Shown: positions 7,955 through 16,429, counted from the stretch's first letter. The stretch is 64,000 nucleotides of DNA from Verrucomicrobiaceae bacterium (GCA_947458455.1 CANGYJ010000002.1:186001-250000); one strand, 5' to 3'. The notes: a model not told the origin generated them from the letters alone. Made by a program: numbers and translations.

Positions 7955-9169
7955 TCACCCAAGCGCCCTCTCCTCCCTCAACGCTAGCAGCTCATCAAAC
8001 ACGGCGGTGAGTTCGTCGCCTTCGATGTGCTTTTCGTGGAGGAGTTCGCGGAAGACATCGCGGGGCTGGAGGTCGTGGAGGGTGGGGGCGGTGGATTGCC
8101 AGGGGGCCGTTTCGGAGACGGGGAGGTCGGCGAGGACTTTGAGGACCTCGAAGCGGCCTGCGGCGGCTTCGCGGACCTGACGGTCGAGATCGGGCTCGGG
8201 GGCGTCGAGCTTCACGGTGACCTCGGCCCAGGCTCCGGCAGGCATGTTGGCGAGATCGGCGGTGAGGGACGCGCGGTTTGCCTTCACGCGGACGAGCTGG
8301 CGGGTGGTGGGTATCGGCAGAGTCTGAACTTCAATTCTTCTGTCCCCATTCTTTTGTCGATCCGGGTCGGATTTCGACAGGAGAATGGGGACAGGAGAAT
8401 GATCTTGAGTGTCAATGATGACTACAGACTTCGCATCGGCGGCTTCGGAGAAGCTGAGGGGGATGGGGGAGCCGCTGTAGCGGATGGTTTCGTGGCCGGC
8501 GACACGTTGCGGGCGGTGTAGGTGGCCGAGGGCGGTGTAGTCGAAGCCGTCAAAGATGTCCGCGCCGACGGAGCCGAGGTTGCCGATGTGGATGTCGCGC
8601 TCGCTGTCGCTGGTGGTGGCACCGAGGACGGTGAGGTGGCCCATGGCGATGACGGGACGGCCTTGGGCGAGAGCGCGACACGTGGCGAGCTGCGAGGCGT
8701 AGTGGGCGCGAATGGCGGCGCGGACCTGCTCATGCACGGTGGCGAGCGTTTCACCCGCCGTGGCCTGGCGGAGGTCACGCTCACGCAGGAAGGGCACGGC
8801 GGCGACGACCGCGCCGCCGAGATCGACGAGGTTGTTTTCGCCCGCGTGGCCGAAGACATGCACGTCGAAGCGGCGCAGCAGATCACGCGGGGCGTTGAGG
8901 TGGGAGGCAGAGTCGTGGTTGCCACCGGTGATGATGGCCTTCACCGTTTTCAGATCAGCGAGGCGCTTCAAGAAGTCGAAGTAGAGCGCGACGGCCTCCT
9001 GCGGCGGGTTCGCGGCATCGAAGACATCGCCGCTGAGGAGTAGGGCGTCGATTTTTTCGGTGCGGAGCGTTTCGATGAGCCAGTCCACGAAGGCCGCGTG
9101 CTCAGCGAGGCGGTCCCGCTCAATGAGGCGGGCACCGAGATGCCAGTCGGCGGTGTGGAGGAGGCGCAT
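7955..9169 (-). CDS. sbcD: SbcD nuclease subunit (Mre11-type exonuclease)
   Basis: The nuclease subunit of the SbcCD complex, which cuts DNA hairpins and processes ends in the cytoplasm. About 404 residues carry all the phosphoesterase motifs: HTADWHLG (residues 5-12), LLSGDVFD, GGNHDS, AMGHLT and LGHLHRPQ. The usual C-terminal SbcD domain follows. The start at 9169 gives the standard MRLLHTADWHLG opening; an ATG at 9178 adds three residues. No sbcC lies next to it here. Residues of about 256-278 are encoded by an inserted palindromic repeat (8334-8400) that keeps the frame. Confidence 0.9.
   Translation of the reverse strand: MRLLHTADWHLGARLIERDRLAEHAAFVDWLIETLRTEKIDALLLSGDVFDAANPPQEAVALYFDFLKRLADLKTVKAIITGGNHDSASHLNAPRDLLRRFDVHVFGHAGENNLVDLGGAVVAAVPFLRERDLRQATAGETLATVHEQVRAAIRAHYASQLATCRALAQGRPVIAMGHLTVLGATTSDSERDIHIGNLGSVGADIFDGFDYTALGHLHRPQRVAGHETIRYSGSPIPLSFSEAADAKSVVIIDTQDHSPVPILLSKSDPDRQKNGDRRIEVQTLPIPTTRQLVRVKANRASLTADLANMPAGAWAEVTVKLDAPEPDLDRQVREAAAGRFEVLKVLADLPVSETAPWQSTAPTLHDLQPRDVFRELLHEKHIEGDELTAVFDELLALREERALG
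8334..8400. repeat. in-frame palindromic repeat inside sbcD
   Basis: Arms of about 27 bp (8334-8360 and 8374-8400), each containing CTGTCCCCATTCT or its complement GAATGGGGACAG, flank a 13-bp loop. The sequence is read through in the sbcD frame as HSPVPILLSKSDPDRQKNGD and a few more residues. SbcD homologues have no such segment there (family knowledge). Confidence 0.8.
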
Positions 9170-9209
9170 GCAGTTCATTTAGCTCGGGAGTGCGGGGAGA
9201 AAAGACGGA

Positions 9210-10127
9210 GTGATGGAGTTTTGGAGAAATGATGTTGGCCGGAAGAGGGAAGAGACGCCAGATTTCCGGGCTTTGTCCGCCGAACTCCCGACCCGCCCTT
9301 CTTTGCCTGAGAAATCACCGCCGTGGTGGTTGTGGCCGCATGTGCTGAGCCTGGAGGCGCCGCTGGTGGCGGTGCTGTGGCAGATGGGCCTCGCGAAGGC
9401 GCACGGGCTGCATCTGATGCCGATGGTGCATGCGGGTCTGGGACTGGTGGTGTGGATCATCTATGTGCTCGACCGGCTGTGGGACACCTTTCGCCAGCCG
9501 CAGGCGGAGCTGGATGTGCGGCATGCGTTTTACCGGCGGCATCGCGTGCTCTTTATGGCGCTCCTCATGCCGCTGGCGCTGGCGGCGGCGGCATGGATCG
9601 CCTTGAAGGAAATCCCGGAAGGCATCCTGTGGCAGGCGGTAAGCATCGCGGTCTTTGTAGCGCTGTATTTCTTCATCTATGTGGCCCGCATCGCCCCGGC
9701 GCTGATGCCGCGACCCCACGCGGCGGCGCTGCTCTTTGCGCTGGGCTGCACGGCGAGCATTCGCTTCTTCTCGATGCCGGAGACCTGGGCGGACCCGATG
9801 CTGGAATGCGCGGTGCTGACGCTGCTGTTCCTCGCGAACCTGAGCGCCCTCGCCGCGAAAGAAGAAGAGGCCGCTGGCAAATCCGCGCACTGGCACGCCG
9901 CGCATCCTACCCTGCTCGGCGGCAATGTGCTGGTGATGGTGGCGGTGCTTTATTTCATTCAAAAAGGCACCTTCGATGCCGTCCTGCTCGCTCCCGCCAC
10001 GGCGGCGCTTGTCGGTCTGGCCCTCATGACCATCCTGCATCGCTTCCGTGGCAAACTGAGCGTCGAGCAGCACCGCGTGCTGGCGGATCTGGCGATGATT
10101 TTGCCGCTGCCGGTGGTGTGGATGTGA
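9210..10127 (+). CDS. UbiA-like integral membrane protein
   Basis: A 305-residue protein with about seven or eight hydrophobic helices. After the first helices comes YVLDRLWDT, an aspartate pair reminiscent of the first prenyl-diphosphate-binding motif of UbiA prenyltransferases. A basic loop RHAFYRRHR follows. The second canonical aspartate motif is not evident, so activity is uncertain. The first 20 codons overlap repeat-like sequence (GGAGTGATGGAG units), so the true start may be further in. It is divergent from sbcD. Confidence 0.5.
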   Translation: MMEFWRNDVGRKREETPDFRALSAELPTRPSLPEKSPPWWLWPHVLSLEAPLVAVLWQMGLAKAHGLHLMPMVHAGLGLVVWIIYVLDRLWDTFRQPQAELDVRHAFYRRHRVLFMALLMPLALAAAAWIALKEIPEGILWQAVSIAVFVALYFFIYVARIAPALMPRPHAAALLFALGCTASIRFFSMPETWADPMLECAVLTLLFLANLSALAAKEEEAAGKSAHWHAAHPTLLGGNVLVMVAVLYFIQKGTFDAVLLAPATAALVGLALMTILHRFRGKLSVEQHRVLADLAMILPLPVVWM

Positions 10128-10171
10128 GCGGCGGAGACGTGTGGACTTTCACCCTGGCCGGGAATGGTTGA

Positions 10172-10276
10172 CCACGGAATACACAGAATACACGGAAGTA
10201 AGAATGAGGGTTTCGATAGCAGCTCCGTGGGGCATGTGCCGCTTTTTCTGTTCCGTGTATTCTGTGTATTCCGTGG
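10172..10276. repeat. ACGGAATACAC-type inverted repeat, copy 2
   Basis: The 26-bp arms at 10172-10197 and 10251-10276 are exact reverse complements (starting CCACGGAATACACAGAATAC), with about 53 bp between them. It lies between the convergent UbiA-like gene and the DUF1287 gene, where a hairpin could end both transcripts. Confidence 0.9.
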
Positions 10277-10282
10277 TTCCTC

Positions 10283-10912
10283 TCACCGTCTCGGCTGCCA
10301 GCGGTAGTGGCCGGTGAGCGGAAACTCAAAGAGGCGGTTTTCGCACTGCGGGCCCTGGCCGATGTTGTGGACGATCCAGGGCGTGCTGCCGCCATCAGGC
10401 GCGGGGACGACCAACGCAATGTGCGGGAGCTTCCCGGCGACGGTGCAGGTGATGAGATCGCCCGGAAGATAGTCAGAGCCGTTTAGCGTGACGGGCAGCG
10501 AAGCTCCCTGACGCTTGAAAAACATCTGCAAATTCGGCACGCGGCGGTGGTCGATGTTTTTATCCGGCGCGGAGAGGCCCCAATGCTTCGGGTAGGCGGC
10601 GAAGTGGCGCTTCATGTCCTCATGAACGAGCTTTTGTAGATCGAAACTGAGCTTCCGATAGCTGCGGATGACCTCGTCCGTGCACACGCCGGTGCCCGCT
10701 GGCACATCACCGCCAGGATAATCGAGCCTCACATAGACCGGATCATAGCGCACGACCTGATGCGTGCGATCCAGCGCCGCATGCACGAGCCGCGAAGCAA
10801 GGCTGCCATCCTCTGGCATCTGCTTCCGCGATTGTTCCGCCTGCTCATGCGTGCTTTGCGCCTCTACCGAAAGGATGGCGAAAGCGAGTAGGAACCAGGT
10901 GCGGCGTTTCAT
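10283..10912 (-). CDS. DUF1287 family secreted protein
   Basis: A 209-residue exported protein with a signal peptide (MKRRTWFLLAFAILSVEA). The DUF1287 core shows VRLDYPGGDVPAGTGVCTDE, then LQKLVHEDMKRHF, NIDHRRVPNLQMFF, LPGDLITC, LPHIALVV and a terminal VHNIGQGPQ. The conserved Cys and His suggest an NlpC/P60-like papain fold, but activity is unproven. The ATG at 10912 starts the signal peptide. The gene lies 11 bp downstream of the C39-like peptidase gene on the same strand, so the two are probably one operon. Confidence 0.85.
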   Translation of the reverse strand: MKRRTWFLLAFAILSVEAQSTHEQAEQSRKQMPEDGSLASRLVHAALDRTHQVVRYDPVYVRLDYPGGDVPAGTGVCTDEVIRSYRKLSFDLQKLVHEDMKRHFAAYPKHWGLSAPDKNIDHRRVPNLQMFFKRQGASLPVTLNGSDYLPGDLITCTVAGKLPHIALVVPAPDGGSTPWIVHNIGQGPQCENRLFEFPLTGHYRWQPRR

Positions 10913-10923
10913 GGCGAAGTGAA

Positions 10924-12402
10924 TCAAAAGCCCACCGTGTAAAAGAAGCCCTGGGAGACCATTTCGGCCTCTTGCAGCGTGATCCAGCGCTCTTTGTAAC
11001 GCTCGCCCCAACTGTCGCTGAAGGCGATTTCGTTGGTTTCTTTGTTGTAGCCGATGATGAGCACGACGTGGCCGCTTTCCTTGTCTTTGCGCATGGGATT
11101 GCTCGCGGCCTCGCCGGTGACTTTGGTCTTCCACTCGGCCCAGTTGGTGACGGTTTTGCGGGCCTTCGTGCGCTCGTTGGCGGTCTTGTTGAAGTCGTCC
11201 GTGCTGAAGAGGGTCCAGATGACCGGCACACCCTTGTCGATGTGCTTTTGCAGTTCCTTGAATTTCAGCTCACCCTGCCAGGCGTCGGCGGAGCGGTTCT
11301 TGCTGCGGATCTGCTTACCCATACCTTCAAAGATGGCCTGCATGCTCGTCCCACCGCCAAAGCCGGTGTTGCCCTTGTTGGCGATGATATACATGTCCGC
11401 CGGGATGCCGAGGAAGCGCATGGCACGCTCTGCCGTGGCGGGAGCGCAGTAGCCTTTCGGGCCTTGATCGACCATCGGGATGTCGCCGATGACCACATCG
11501 CCGTTTTCGCGCTTTTCGAGGTTCGCGAGGGCACGAGCCTTGATGACCTTGTCCACGGTGTCTTCCACCTTGCCGCCGGCATCGGCAAAGGCACTCGGCA
11601 CGATCTGAATGCCGACGTACTCGCCCTCCACATCGGCCAGCAGGATGCTGTGACCACGCCAGTCCCAGCGCAGCATGTTTTCCCGCACGGACTGCGAATC
11701 GCCGATGCGCTCCTTCTTTGGCTCGCCGAGTTTTTTCGTCAGCGTGGCGGTGATGGCGGCCACGTCCTTGTCCATCGCCGTTTTGACGATGGCGGCGGCC
11801 TTCGCTGGCGGGGTGTCCTTGTCGAAATGCATCTCACCGCTGCCCTTGGCGCTGAAGAGATCGCCCTTGTTGGCAAAGACGAGCGAGAAGGACGTCACGC
11901 GATCATTCTCCGCATACATGGCGACGGAGAAAGGATGCGCCCCGAACATCTGGAAATCGTCCTTCGTGTAGCTGCGGAAGCTGCTCGCGACCTTCGTCTT
12001 CGACTCCGCCGGGAGGTCGAGCTTCTGCGCCAGCTCCTCGGCTGGGCTGTCCCAAAGCGAGGTCTCCGAGAAAAGCGGCTGGCCGATGGCTTCATTCACC
12101 GCCGCAGGCTCCAGCTTGTCATTGGGCGAGGGTTTAAAGGTCGCCTTGCTGACTACAGGCGCGGCAGCGGTGGCGGGCATCGACTTCAAATACTGCTGAT
12201 CCGCCGCCGAGAGGGACGTGATGGGCAGCGTGAACTGCTGGCCCGCCGCCGTTACGATGGTCATATTCGCGCCGCTGATGCCGAGCACGCGGGCCTGGAC
12301 GGTTTTGCCCTGCGCACTGGTGAACGTGCGCAGTTCCGCCTGGGCCATGGCGAGGCCGGAGAAAGCTGCGAGAGCGAAGAAGAGACGGGTGGGGGTCCTC
12401 AT
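10924..12402 (-). CDS. exported SHD1-domain protein with C39-like cysteine peptidase domain
   Basis: About 492 residues. A signal peptide (LFFALAAFSGLAMAQA) is followed by an SHD1-like module (RTFTSAQGKTVQARVLGISG, residues 23-75), a domain frequent in Verrucomicrobiota and Planctomycetota. A long central region comes next, then a C-terminal C39/papain-like domain with the cysteine in GPKGYCAPATAERAM, the histidine in SGHVVLIIGY and the aspartate/asparagine region FSDSWGE. All catalytic positions appear present. The start at 12402 gives a clean signal peptide. It probably acts in the periplasm or outside; the substrate is unknown. It is co-oriented with the DUF1287 gene. Confidence 0.75.
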   Translation of the reverse strand: MRTPTRLFFALAAFSGLAMAQAELRTFTSAQGKTVQARVLGISGANMTIVTAAGQQFTLPITSLSAADQQYLKSMPATAAAPVVSKATFKPSPNDKLEPAAVNEAIGQPLFSETSLWDSPAEELAQKLDLPAESKTKVASSFRSYTKDDFQMFGAHPFSVAMYAENDRVTSFSLVFANKGDLFSAKGSGEMHFDKDTPPAKAAAIVKTAMDKDVAAITATLTKKLGEPKKERIGDSQSVRENMLRWDWRGHSILLADVEGEYVGIQIVPSAFADAGGKVEDTVDKVIKARALANLEKRENGDVVIGDIPMVDQGPKGYCAPATAERAMRFLGIPADMYIIANKGNTGFGGGTSMQAIFEGMGKQIRSKNRSADAWQGELKFKELQKHIDKGVPVIWTLFSTDDFNKTANERTKARKTVTNWAEWKTKVTGEAASNPMRKDKESGHVVLIIGYNKETNEIAFSDSWGERYKERWITLQEAEMVSQGFFYTVGF

Positions 12403-12462
12403 GGCGGCCTTTTTATCGGAGCGACGGGGAAAGGTCAAGAGGGCTCAGGGGCTGAGAATCAA

Positions 12463-12684
12463 TGGAGTGATGGAGTGGTGGAGTGGTGGAGTGATGGAGT
12501 GGTGGAGTGGTGGAGTGGTGGAGTGGTGGAGTGGTGGAGTGGTGGAGTGGTGGAGTGGTGGAGTGATGGAGTGGTGGAGTGGTGGAGTGGTGGAGTGGTG
12601 GAGTGGTGGAGTGGTGGAGTGGTGGAGTGGTGGGGTGATGCCGAAGTCTCAACACTCCAGCACTCCGATTCTCCACCACTCCAT
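12463..12684. repeat. 9-bp minisatellite with inverted partial copy
   Basis: About 19 tandem copies of the 9-mer GGAGTGGTG (with GGAGTGATG variants) run from about 12463 to 12634. A reverse-oriented stretch follows at 12650-12684 (AACACTCCAGCACTCC and CCACCACTCC). It fills most of the 330-bp gap between the divergent peptidase and esterase genes. Units of the same family occur at 25837, 34470 and 57629. It is not a CRISPR: the units are 9 bp with no spacers. Confidence 0.9.
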
Positions 12685-12734
12685 CTCCTCCGACGCCGAA
12701 ACTTCCCGCGCCCGCCGCCGTTTGAAGCGCTCGC

Positions 12735-13841
12735 ATGAAAAAGCTCCTTCCACTCCTCGCTTTCTTGTCACTCAACGCCGCTGCCCAGCAGCGGCCCAAT
12801 CCCTTCACCAACTGGGATCGCAACCAAGATGGCAAACTCAGTCCCGAAGAGCTGCCGGAAGGTCTGCGGAAGAATTTTGACCGCGTGGATGCCGACAAGG
12901 ACGGCTTTGTCTCGAAGACCGAGCACGAAGCCATCTTCAACCGAGCCGCGCAGGCACTCAACAACGCCCTCACCCCGCAGGGCATCGACGCGAAGCGCGA
13001 CATCGCCTACGCGGACACCGAGAACCCACGCCAGCGTCTCGACCTCTACCTGCCGAAGAAGCGGGCGAGCGACAAGCCGCTGCCGGTCATCGTTTTCATC
13101 CACGGCGGCGGCTGGAAGGGCGGCGATAAAGCGGGCGGCATCAGTAACGTGGGCCGCTTTGTGGGCAGCGGTCACTACGCCGGTGTCTCCGTGGGCTATC
13201 GACTCACCGGCGAGGCGCAGTGGCCCGCGCAGATCCATGATTGCAAAGCCGCCATCCGCTGGATCAAAGGTCACGCCAAAGAGCACGGGCTCGACGCCAG
13301 CAAGATCGCCGTGTGGGGCTCCTCTGCGGGCGGGCATCTCGTCTCCTTCCTCGGCACCAGTGGCGATGTGAAATCGCTCGAAGGCACGCTCGGCAAGCAC
13401 ACCGATCAAGACAGCAAGGTCGCCTGCGTGGTGAACTTCTTCGGCCCGGAGAACTTCCTCACCATGGTCACCCAAAAAAGCACCGTGGACCGCACCACGC
13501 CGGACTATCCTGAGGCCTTGCTGCTCGGCGGTCGCGTGCAGGAAAAGCAGGAAGCCGCGAAGGAAGCCTCACCCGTCACCCACATCTCCGCGGGCGATGC
13601 GCCCTTCCTCACCGCCCACGGCACGGAAGACCCGCTTGTGCCTTACGAGCAGGCTACGGAACTCGATGCCGCCTTGAAGAAAGCCGGTGTGGAATCCCTC
13701 CTCATCACGATGACGAATGGCGGCCACGGTTTCCGCAGCCCGGAGCTCGATCAGCGCATCCAGCAGTTCTTCGATCAACACCTCCGCGGCATCCCAGCGG
13801 AGATTTCGACGGCTGCGATCACCGTCGAGCCGAAGAAGTGA
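12735..13841 (+). CDS. secreted alpha/beta-hydrolase esterase with N-terminal EF-hands
   Basis: A 368-residue exported hydrolase. Signal peptide MKKLLPLLAFLSLNAAAQ; two EF-hand calcium loops, DRNQDGKLSPEE and DADKDGFVSKTE (residues 28-65). Then a carboxylesterase/BD-FAE-type domain: oxyanion motif FIHGGGWKGGD, nucleophile elbow VWGSSAGGH, acid in HGTEDPLVP and histidine in TNGGHGF. The catalytic triad looks complete. It probably de-esterifies plant or algal material, but the substrate is not determined. It converges with the PLP enzyme gene across a palindrome. Confidence 0.85.
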   Translation: MKKLLPLLAFLSLNAAAQQRPNPFTNWDRNQDGKLSPEELPEGLRKNFDRVDADKDGFVSKTEHEAIFNRAAQALNNALTPQGIDAKRDIAYADTENPRQRLDLYLPKKRASDKPLPVIVFIHGGGWKGGDKAGGISNVGRFVGSGHYAGVSVGYRLTGEAQWPAQIHDCKAAIRWIKGHAKEHGLDASKIAVWGSSAGGHLVSFLGTSGDVKSLEGTLGKHTDQDSKVACVVNFFGPENFLTMVTQKSTVDRTTPDYPEALLLGGRVQEKQEAAKEASPVTHISAGDAPFLTAHGTEDPLVPYEQATELDAALKKAGVESLLITMTNGGHGFRSPELDQRIQQFFDQHLRGIPAEISTAAITVEPKK

Positions 13842-13845
13842 GGGC

Positions 13846-13871
13846 GTTTCAGGTTTCATGAAACCTGAAAC
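13846..13871. terminator. perfect 26-bp palindrome between convergent genes
   Basis: GTTTCAGGTTTC followed by ATGAAACCTGAAAC-type sequence reads the same on both strands over 26 bp, then two further CCTGAAA units extend to 13885. It lies between the esterase stop (13841) and the PLP-enzyme stop (13886). It lacks a T-run, so a bidirectional terminator or mRNA 3'-end role is inference. Related units occur at 3577-3637. Confidence 0.5.
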
Positions 13872-13885
13872 CTGAAACCTGAAAC

Positions 13886-15364
13886 TCACGCCGCGAGCGC
13901 TTCATCAAACCTCGCGATGAGGTCGGCCGTGTCTTCGAGGCCAGCGGAGACGCGGAGAAGCCAGCGGCTCACGCCGACGCTTTCCACCCATGGCAGCTCG
14001 TCGTAATGGGCGAGCAGCGTGTAAGGGCAGGCGAGCGTGAAATCCGTGCCGAGGCTGGGGCCTTTCGTGACGCGGAGGGCATCATACACCACGGGGCTGC
14101 GTGTCTCGGGGTTCTTCAAGGTGAAGGAGAACAAGCAGCCGTAGCCGCCGTTGTCGCGGCGGATGAATTCATAGCCGCGACCGCCATCCACCTTGGCATG
14201 CCACACACGATCCACCGCCGGATGCGAGCGGAGATGCTCGGCGAGTGCGGTGGCGTTCTGGCTCATGCGGGTGACACGCTCGACGAAGGTGCGGCTGTGT
14301 TGTTCCAAAGAGACGGCATCGCCGCGCCACAGCTCATGATCGGCATGCGCATGCAGGAAGGCGGAAAACGCGGCGTGATGCGGTGAGCGACGGTTCAGCA
14401 CGACACTGCCCGCGAGCACATCGCCAGCACCCGAGAAGCTCTTCGTGAGGCTGGTGGTCACCACATCGGCCACGCGATGCGCATCCGCATGCGCCACGGC
14501 GGCGATGGTGTCATCGACGACGATCGGCGTGTCTGGCTGCGCCTCTCGGCGGATCTCCAGCAGGCGTTCAAAGTCCACGCAGCGCAGCAGCGGATTGCTC
14601 GGCGCTTCACAAAAGAGGCCTGCGAGAGCTTCACGTTTCAGCAACGCACGCAGATCATCATACTCGCTCTCTTGAATCATCGGCAGGAAGTGCGCTCCGC
14701 TGCCCAAACGCTGCTGCAGCTTCAGCACATCCACATAGGGGAAGTCGAGCTGGGCGGTCTTCCGACCGGGGAAGAGCGTGGTGAGCATGCGATGCACCGC
14801 GTAATTTGCCGCCATGCCGCTGGGAAAGAGAAACACATCTTCCGGCTGCTGCCCGGCGAGCGCGGCGATGCGGGCGCGGATGGTTTGATTGGCTTCGTGG
14901 CCTTGCGCTGCGGTGACGCCAGCGAGGTGCGTGCCCAGCGCATCCGCTGCCTGGCGGGTGCTCACGCATTCACCGCAGAAGCGCCAAAAGCGCCGCGCTT
15001 CATCATAGGCCGCCGCAGGAAAGATGGCCACGCCGAGGCGCTCATCCGTCCACGTGGTGGCATGGCCGGTTTGAATGAAATCGAGGCACCTCTGCGCATG
15101 CACGAGGCGTGGGAAGACGAGGCAGCGCTCGCCTTCCTTGGCAAACTCACGCTCCGCCAGAGCGAAGAGCGAGCTGATGGCCGGCGGGCAGCAGAAGCGC
15201 GGGTAGCCGCTTTGGAAGCTCGCCACAATCGCAGGATCTTTTTCCTCGTAGCCGATGACGTGTCTCCAAAGCGGCAGGCATACCGACACGCCAAATTCGT
15301 GCGGCGGGATGGCCTTGCCGAGGTCGGCGGCATGGCAGAGCGGGTGCTGGAGGAGGTCGGTCAT
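13886..15364 (-). CDS. cystathionine gamma-synthase-like PLP-dependent enzyme
   Basis: About 492 residues of the Cys/Met metabolism PLP family (fold type I). Visible: FLFPSGMAANYAVHRML, where the cofactor phosphate binds; CEAPSNPLLRCVDF; the aspartate in VVDDTIAA; and the Schiff-base lysine in TTSLTKSFSGAGD (about residue 335). The protein is longer than bacterial MetB (about 380) because of a roughly 110-residue N-terminal extension, which resembles the fungal-type cystathionine gamma-synthases. The start at 15364 (MTDLLQHP) is chosen; upstream codons look non-coding and run towards the divergent gene. The exact reaction is uncertain. Confidence 0.8.
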   Translation of the reverse strand: MTDLLQHPLCHAADLGKAIPPHEFGVSVCLPLWRHVIGYEEKDPAIVASFQSGYPRFCCPPAISSLFALAEREFAKEGERCLVFPRLVHAQRCLDFIQTGHATTWTDERLGVAIFPAAAYDEARRFWRFCGECVSTRQAADALGTHLAGVTAAQGHEANQTIRARIAALAGQQPEDVFLFPSGMAANYAVHRMLTTLFPGRKTAQLDFPYVDVLKLQQRLGSGAHFLPMIQESEYDDLRALLKREALAGLFCEAPSNPLLRCVDFERLLEIRREAQPDTPIVVDDTIAAVAHADAHRVADVVTTSLTKSFSGAGDVLAGSVVLNRRSPHHAAFSAFLHAHADHELWRGDAVSLEQHSRTFVERVTRMSQNATALAEHLRSHPAVDRVWHAKVDGGRGYEFIRRDNGGYGCLFSFTLKNPETRSPVVYDALRVTKGPSLGTDFTLACPYTLLAHYDELPWVESVGVSRWLLRVSAGLEDTADLIARFDEALAA

Positions 15365-15449
15365 CGGAGGCGGCTTTTCTTCACGCAAAGCCGCCGCCGC
15401 GCAAAGGATCATTGCGCAGGATTTGCAGCCCCGGTAAAGGTCACACGAC

Positions 15450-15773
15450 ATGAGCGACCTCGCCGAACGCATGCGCCACGACCTCGAAGAGATCGGCCGC
15501 ACCTGCATGCCCTTTGGCAAATTTGGGCCGCAGCACTTCCCGCCCAATGGCGCTCCCATCTTCGACATCCCGGCCGAGTACCTCGCGTGGTTTGCCAACA
15601 AGGCCGGCTTTCCCAAAGGCCGCCTCGGTGTGCTGCTGCGCATGGTGTATCAAATGAAGGTCGATGGCAGTGACATCGTGTTTGAGCCCTTTCGGAAGCG
15701 AAACGGCGGTCGGACGCCACTGCGACCCGAGAGGCCAAAAACCATCGTGCGGAACGATGACCTACCGTTTTGA
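15450..15773 (+). CDS. DUF3820 family protein
   Basis: A small 107-residue cytoplasmic protein with the DUF3820 pattern MPFGKFGPQHFPPNGAPIFD, EYLAWFANK, GFPKGRLGVLLRMVY. Members are sometimes labelled quorum-sensing-regulated virulence factors, but the biochemical role is unknown. It is divergent from the PLP enzyme. Its stop codon abuts the stop of the convergent histidine phosphatase gene with no gap. Confidence 0.8.
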   Translation: MSDLAERMRHDLEEIGRTCMPFGKFGPQHFPPNGAPIFDIPAEYLAWFANKAGFPKGRLGVLLRMVYQMKVDGSDIVFEPFRKRNGGRTPLRPERPKTIVRNDDLPF

Positions 15774-16322
15774 TCAGCGGATCATCTCATACACCCGCGC
15801 ATGCTGCGCGATGCCGATGCGCGGGCCGGCGAAACCGCGACGGATGAGTTCCTTCCGCAGATAAAGCATCATCCCGGCATGCGAGACGAGCAGTACCTCG
15901 TCGTTTTGCGATTCGATCAGATCCGCCACCGCCTTCACGCGGGTGAAAAAGGCATCGCGCAGATGCCTTTGCGATGCATGACCGCTCAACCAAGCCAAAC
16001 GGATCACCATCCGCCAAGCCCACACCGGCAGCCGCAGCTCACCGGTGCCAAACGGACCAAACTCCGCCTCCCGCAGCGTGGGCAGCCGCGTGATCTCGCC
16101 GCGAAACAGCGCCCGCGCCGTCGTTTCCGCCCGCGGCAGATCGCTCGTGTAGCAGCGGGACCAGCGCGGCGTTTCATCGGCCACCGGAAAGGGCTTCACC
16201 TCCGCGATGTCGTAGTGCGCCCGCCATGCCTGAAGCTCCGCCGAGGTGCACCGGCGGCTCGGCCAAGGCACCGGAACGGGAAAGTGACGCGCGAGGCCGA
16301 TGCGCAGGGCATTCTTTTTCAT
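15774..16322 (-). CDS. histidine phosphatase superfamily protein with ARHF motif
   Basis: A 182-residue phosphoglycerate-mutase-like phosphatase. The phosphohistidine site is ARHFPVP (residues 11-17), with phenylalanine in place of the usual glycine of RHG. Other conserved points fit the fold: CYTSDLPRAETTARAL (the second arginine), REAEFGPFGTGE (the acid) and LLVSHAGMM (the second histidine). Substrate unknown; such short forms act on sugar or nucleoside phosphates. It converges end to end with the DUF3820 gene. Confidence 0.75.
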   Translation of the reverse strand: MKKNALRIGLARHFPVPVPWPSRRCTSAELQAWRAHYDIAEVKPFPVADETPRWSRCYTSDLPRAETTARALFRGEITRLPTLREAEFGPFGTGELRLPVWAWRMVIRLAWLSGHASQRHLRDAFFTRVKAVADLIESQNDEVLLVSHAGMMLYLRKELIRRGFAGPRIGIAQHARVYEMIR

Positions 16323-16429
16323 GGTGGGCGTGCATGTAGGCCATGAAACCGAGCACGCAAGAGACCTGAACCGAGTGACCCACTTGGCTTTTGCATGGTC
16401 CGCCAGCTGACCGCCGTATTGCCAAGCTC

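Noticed and set aside
12463-12634. CRISPR-like array
   Set aside because: Units are 9 bp, contiguous and without spacers, and no cas gene is present.
10972-12738. Long open frame (588 codons) on the plus strand
   Set aside because: It is antisense to the C39-like peptidase, shows no family motif, and ends in translated 9-bp repeat. High GC creates such long shadow frames.
12413-13003. Minus-strand frame encoding repeated TTPPLHHS
   Set aside because: It is only the 9-bp minisatellite translated, continued antisense through the esterase gene.
14477-15673. Open frame of 398 codons on the plus strand
   Set aside because: Antisense to the PLP enzyme, whose lysine, aspartate and fold motifs are clear; the antisense product has no recognisable domain.
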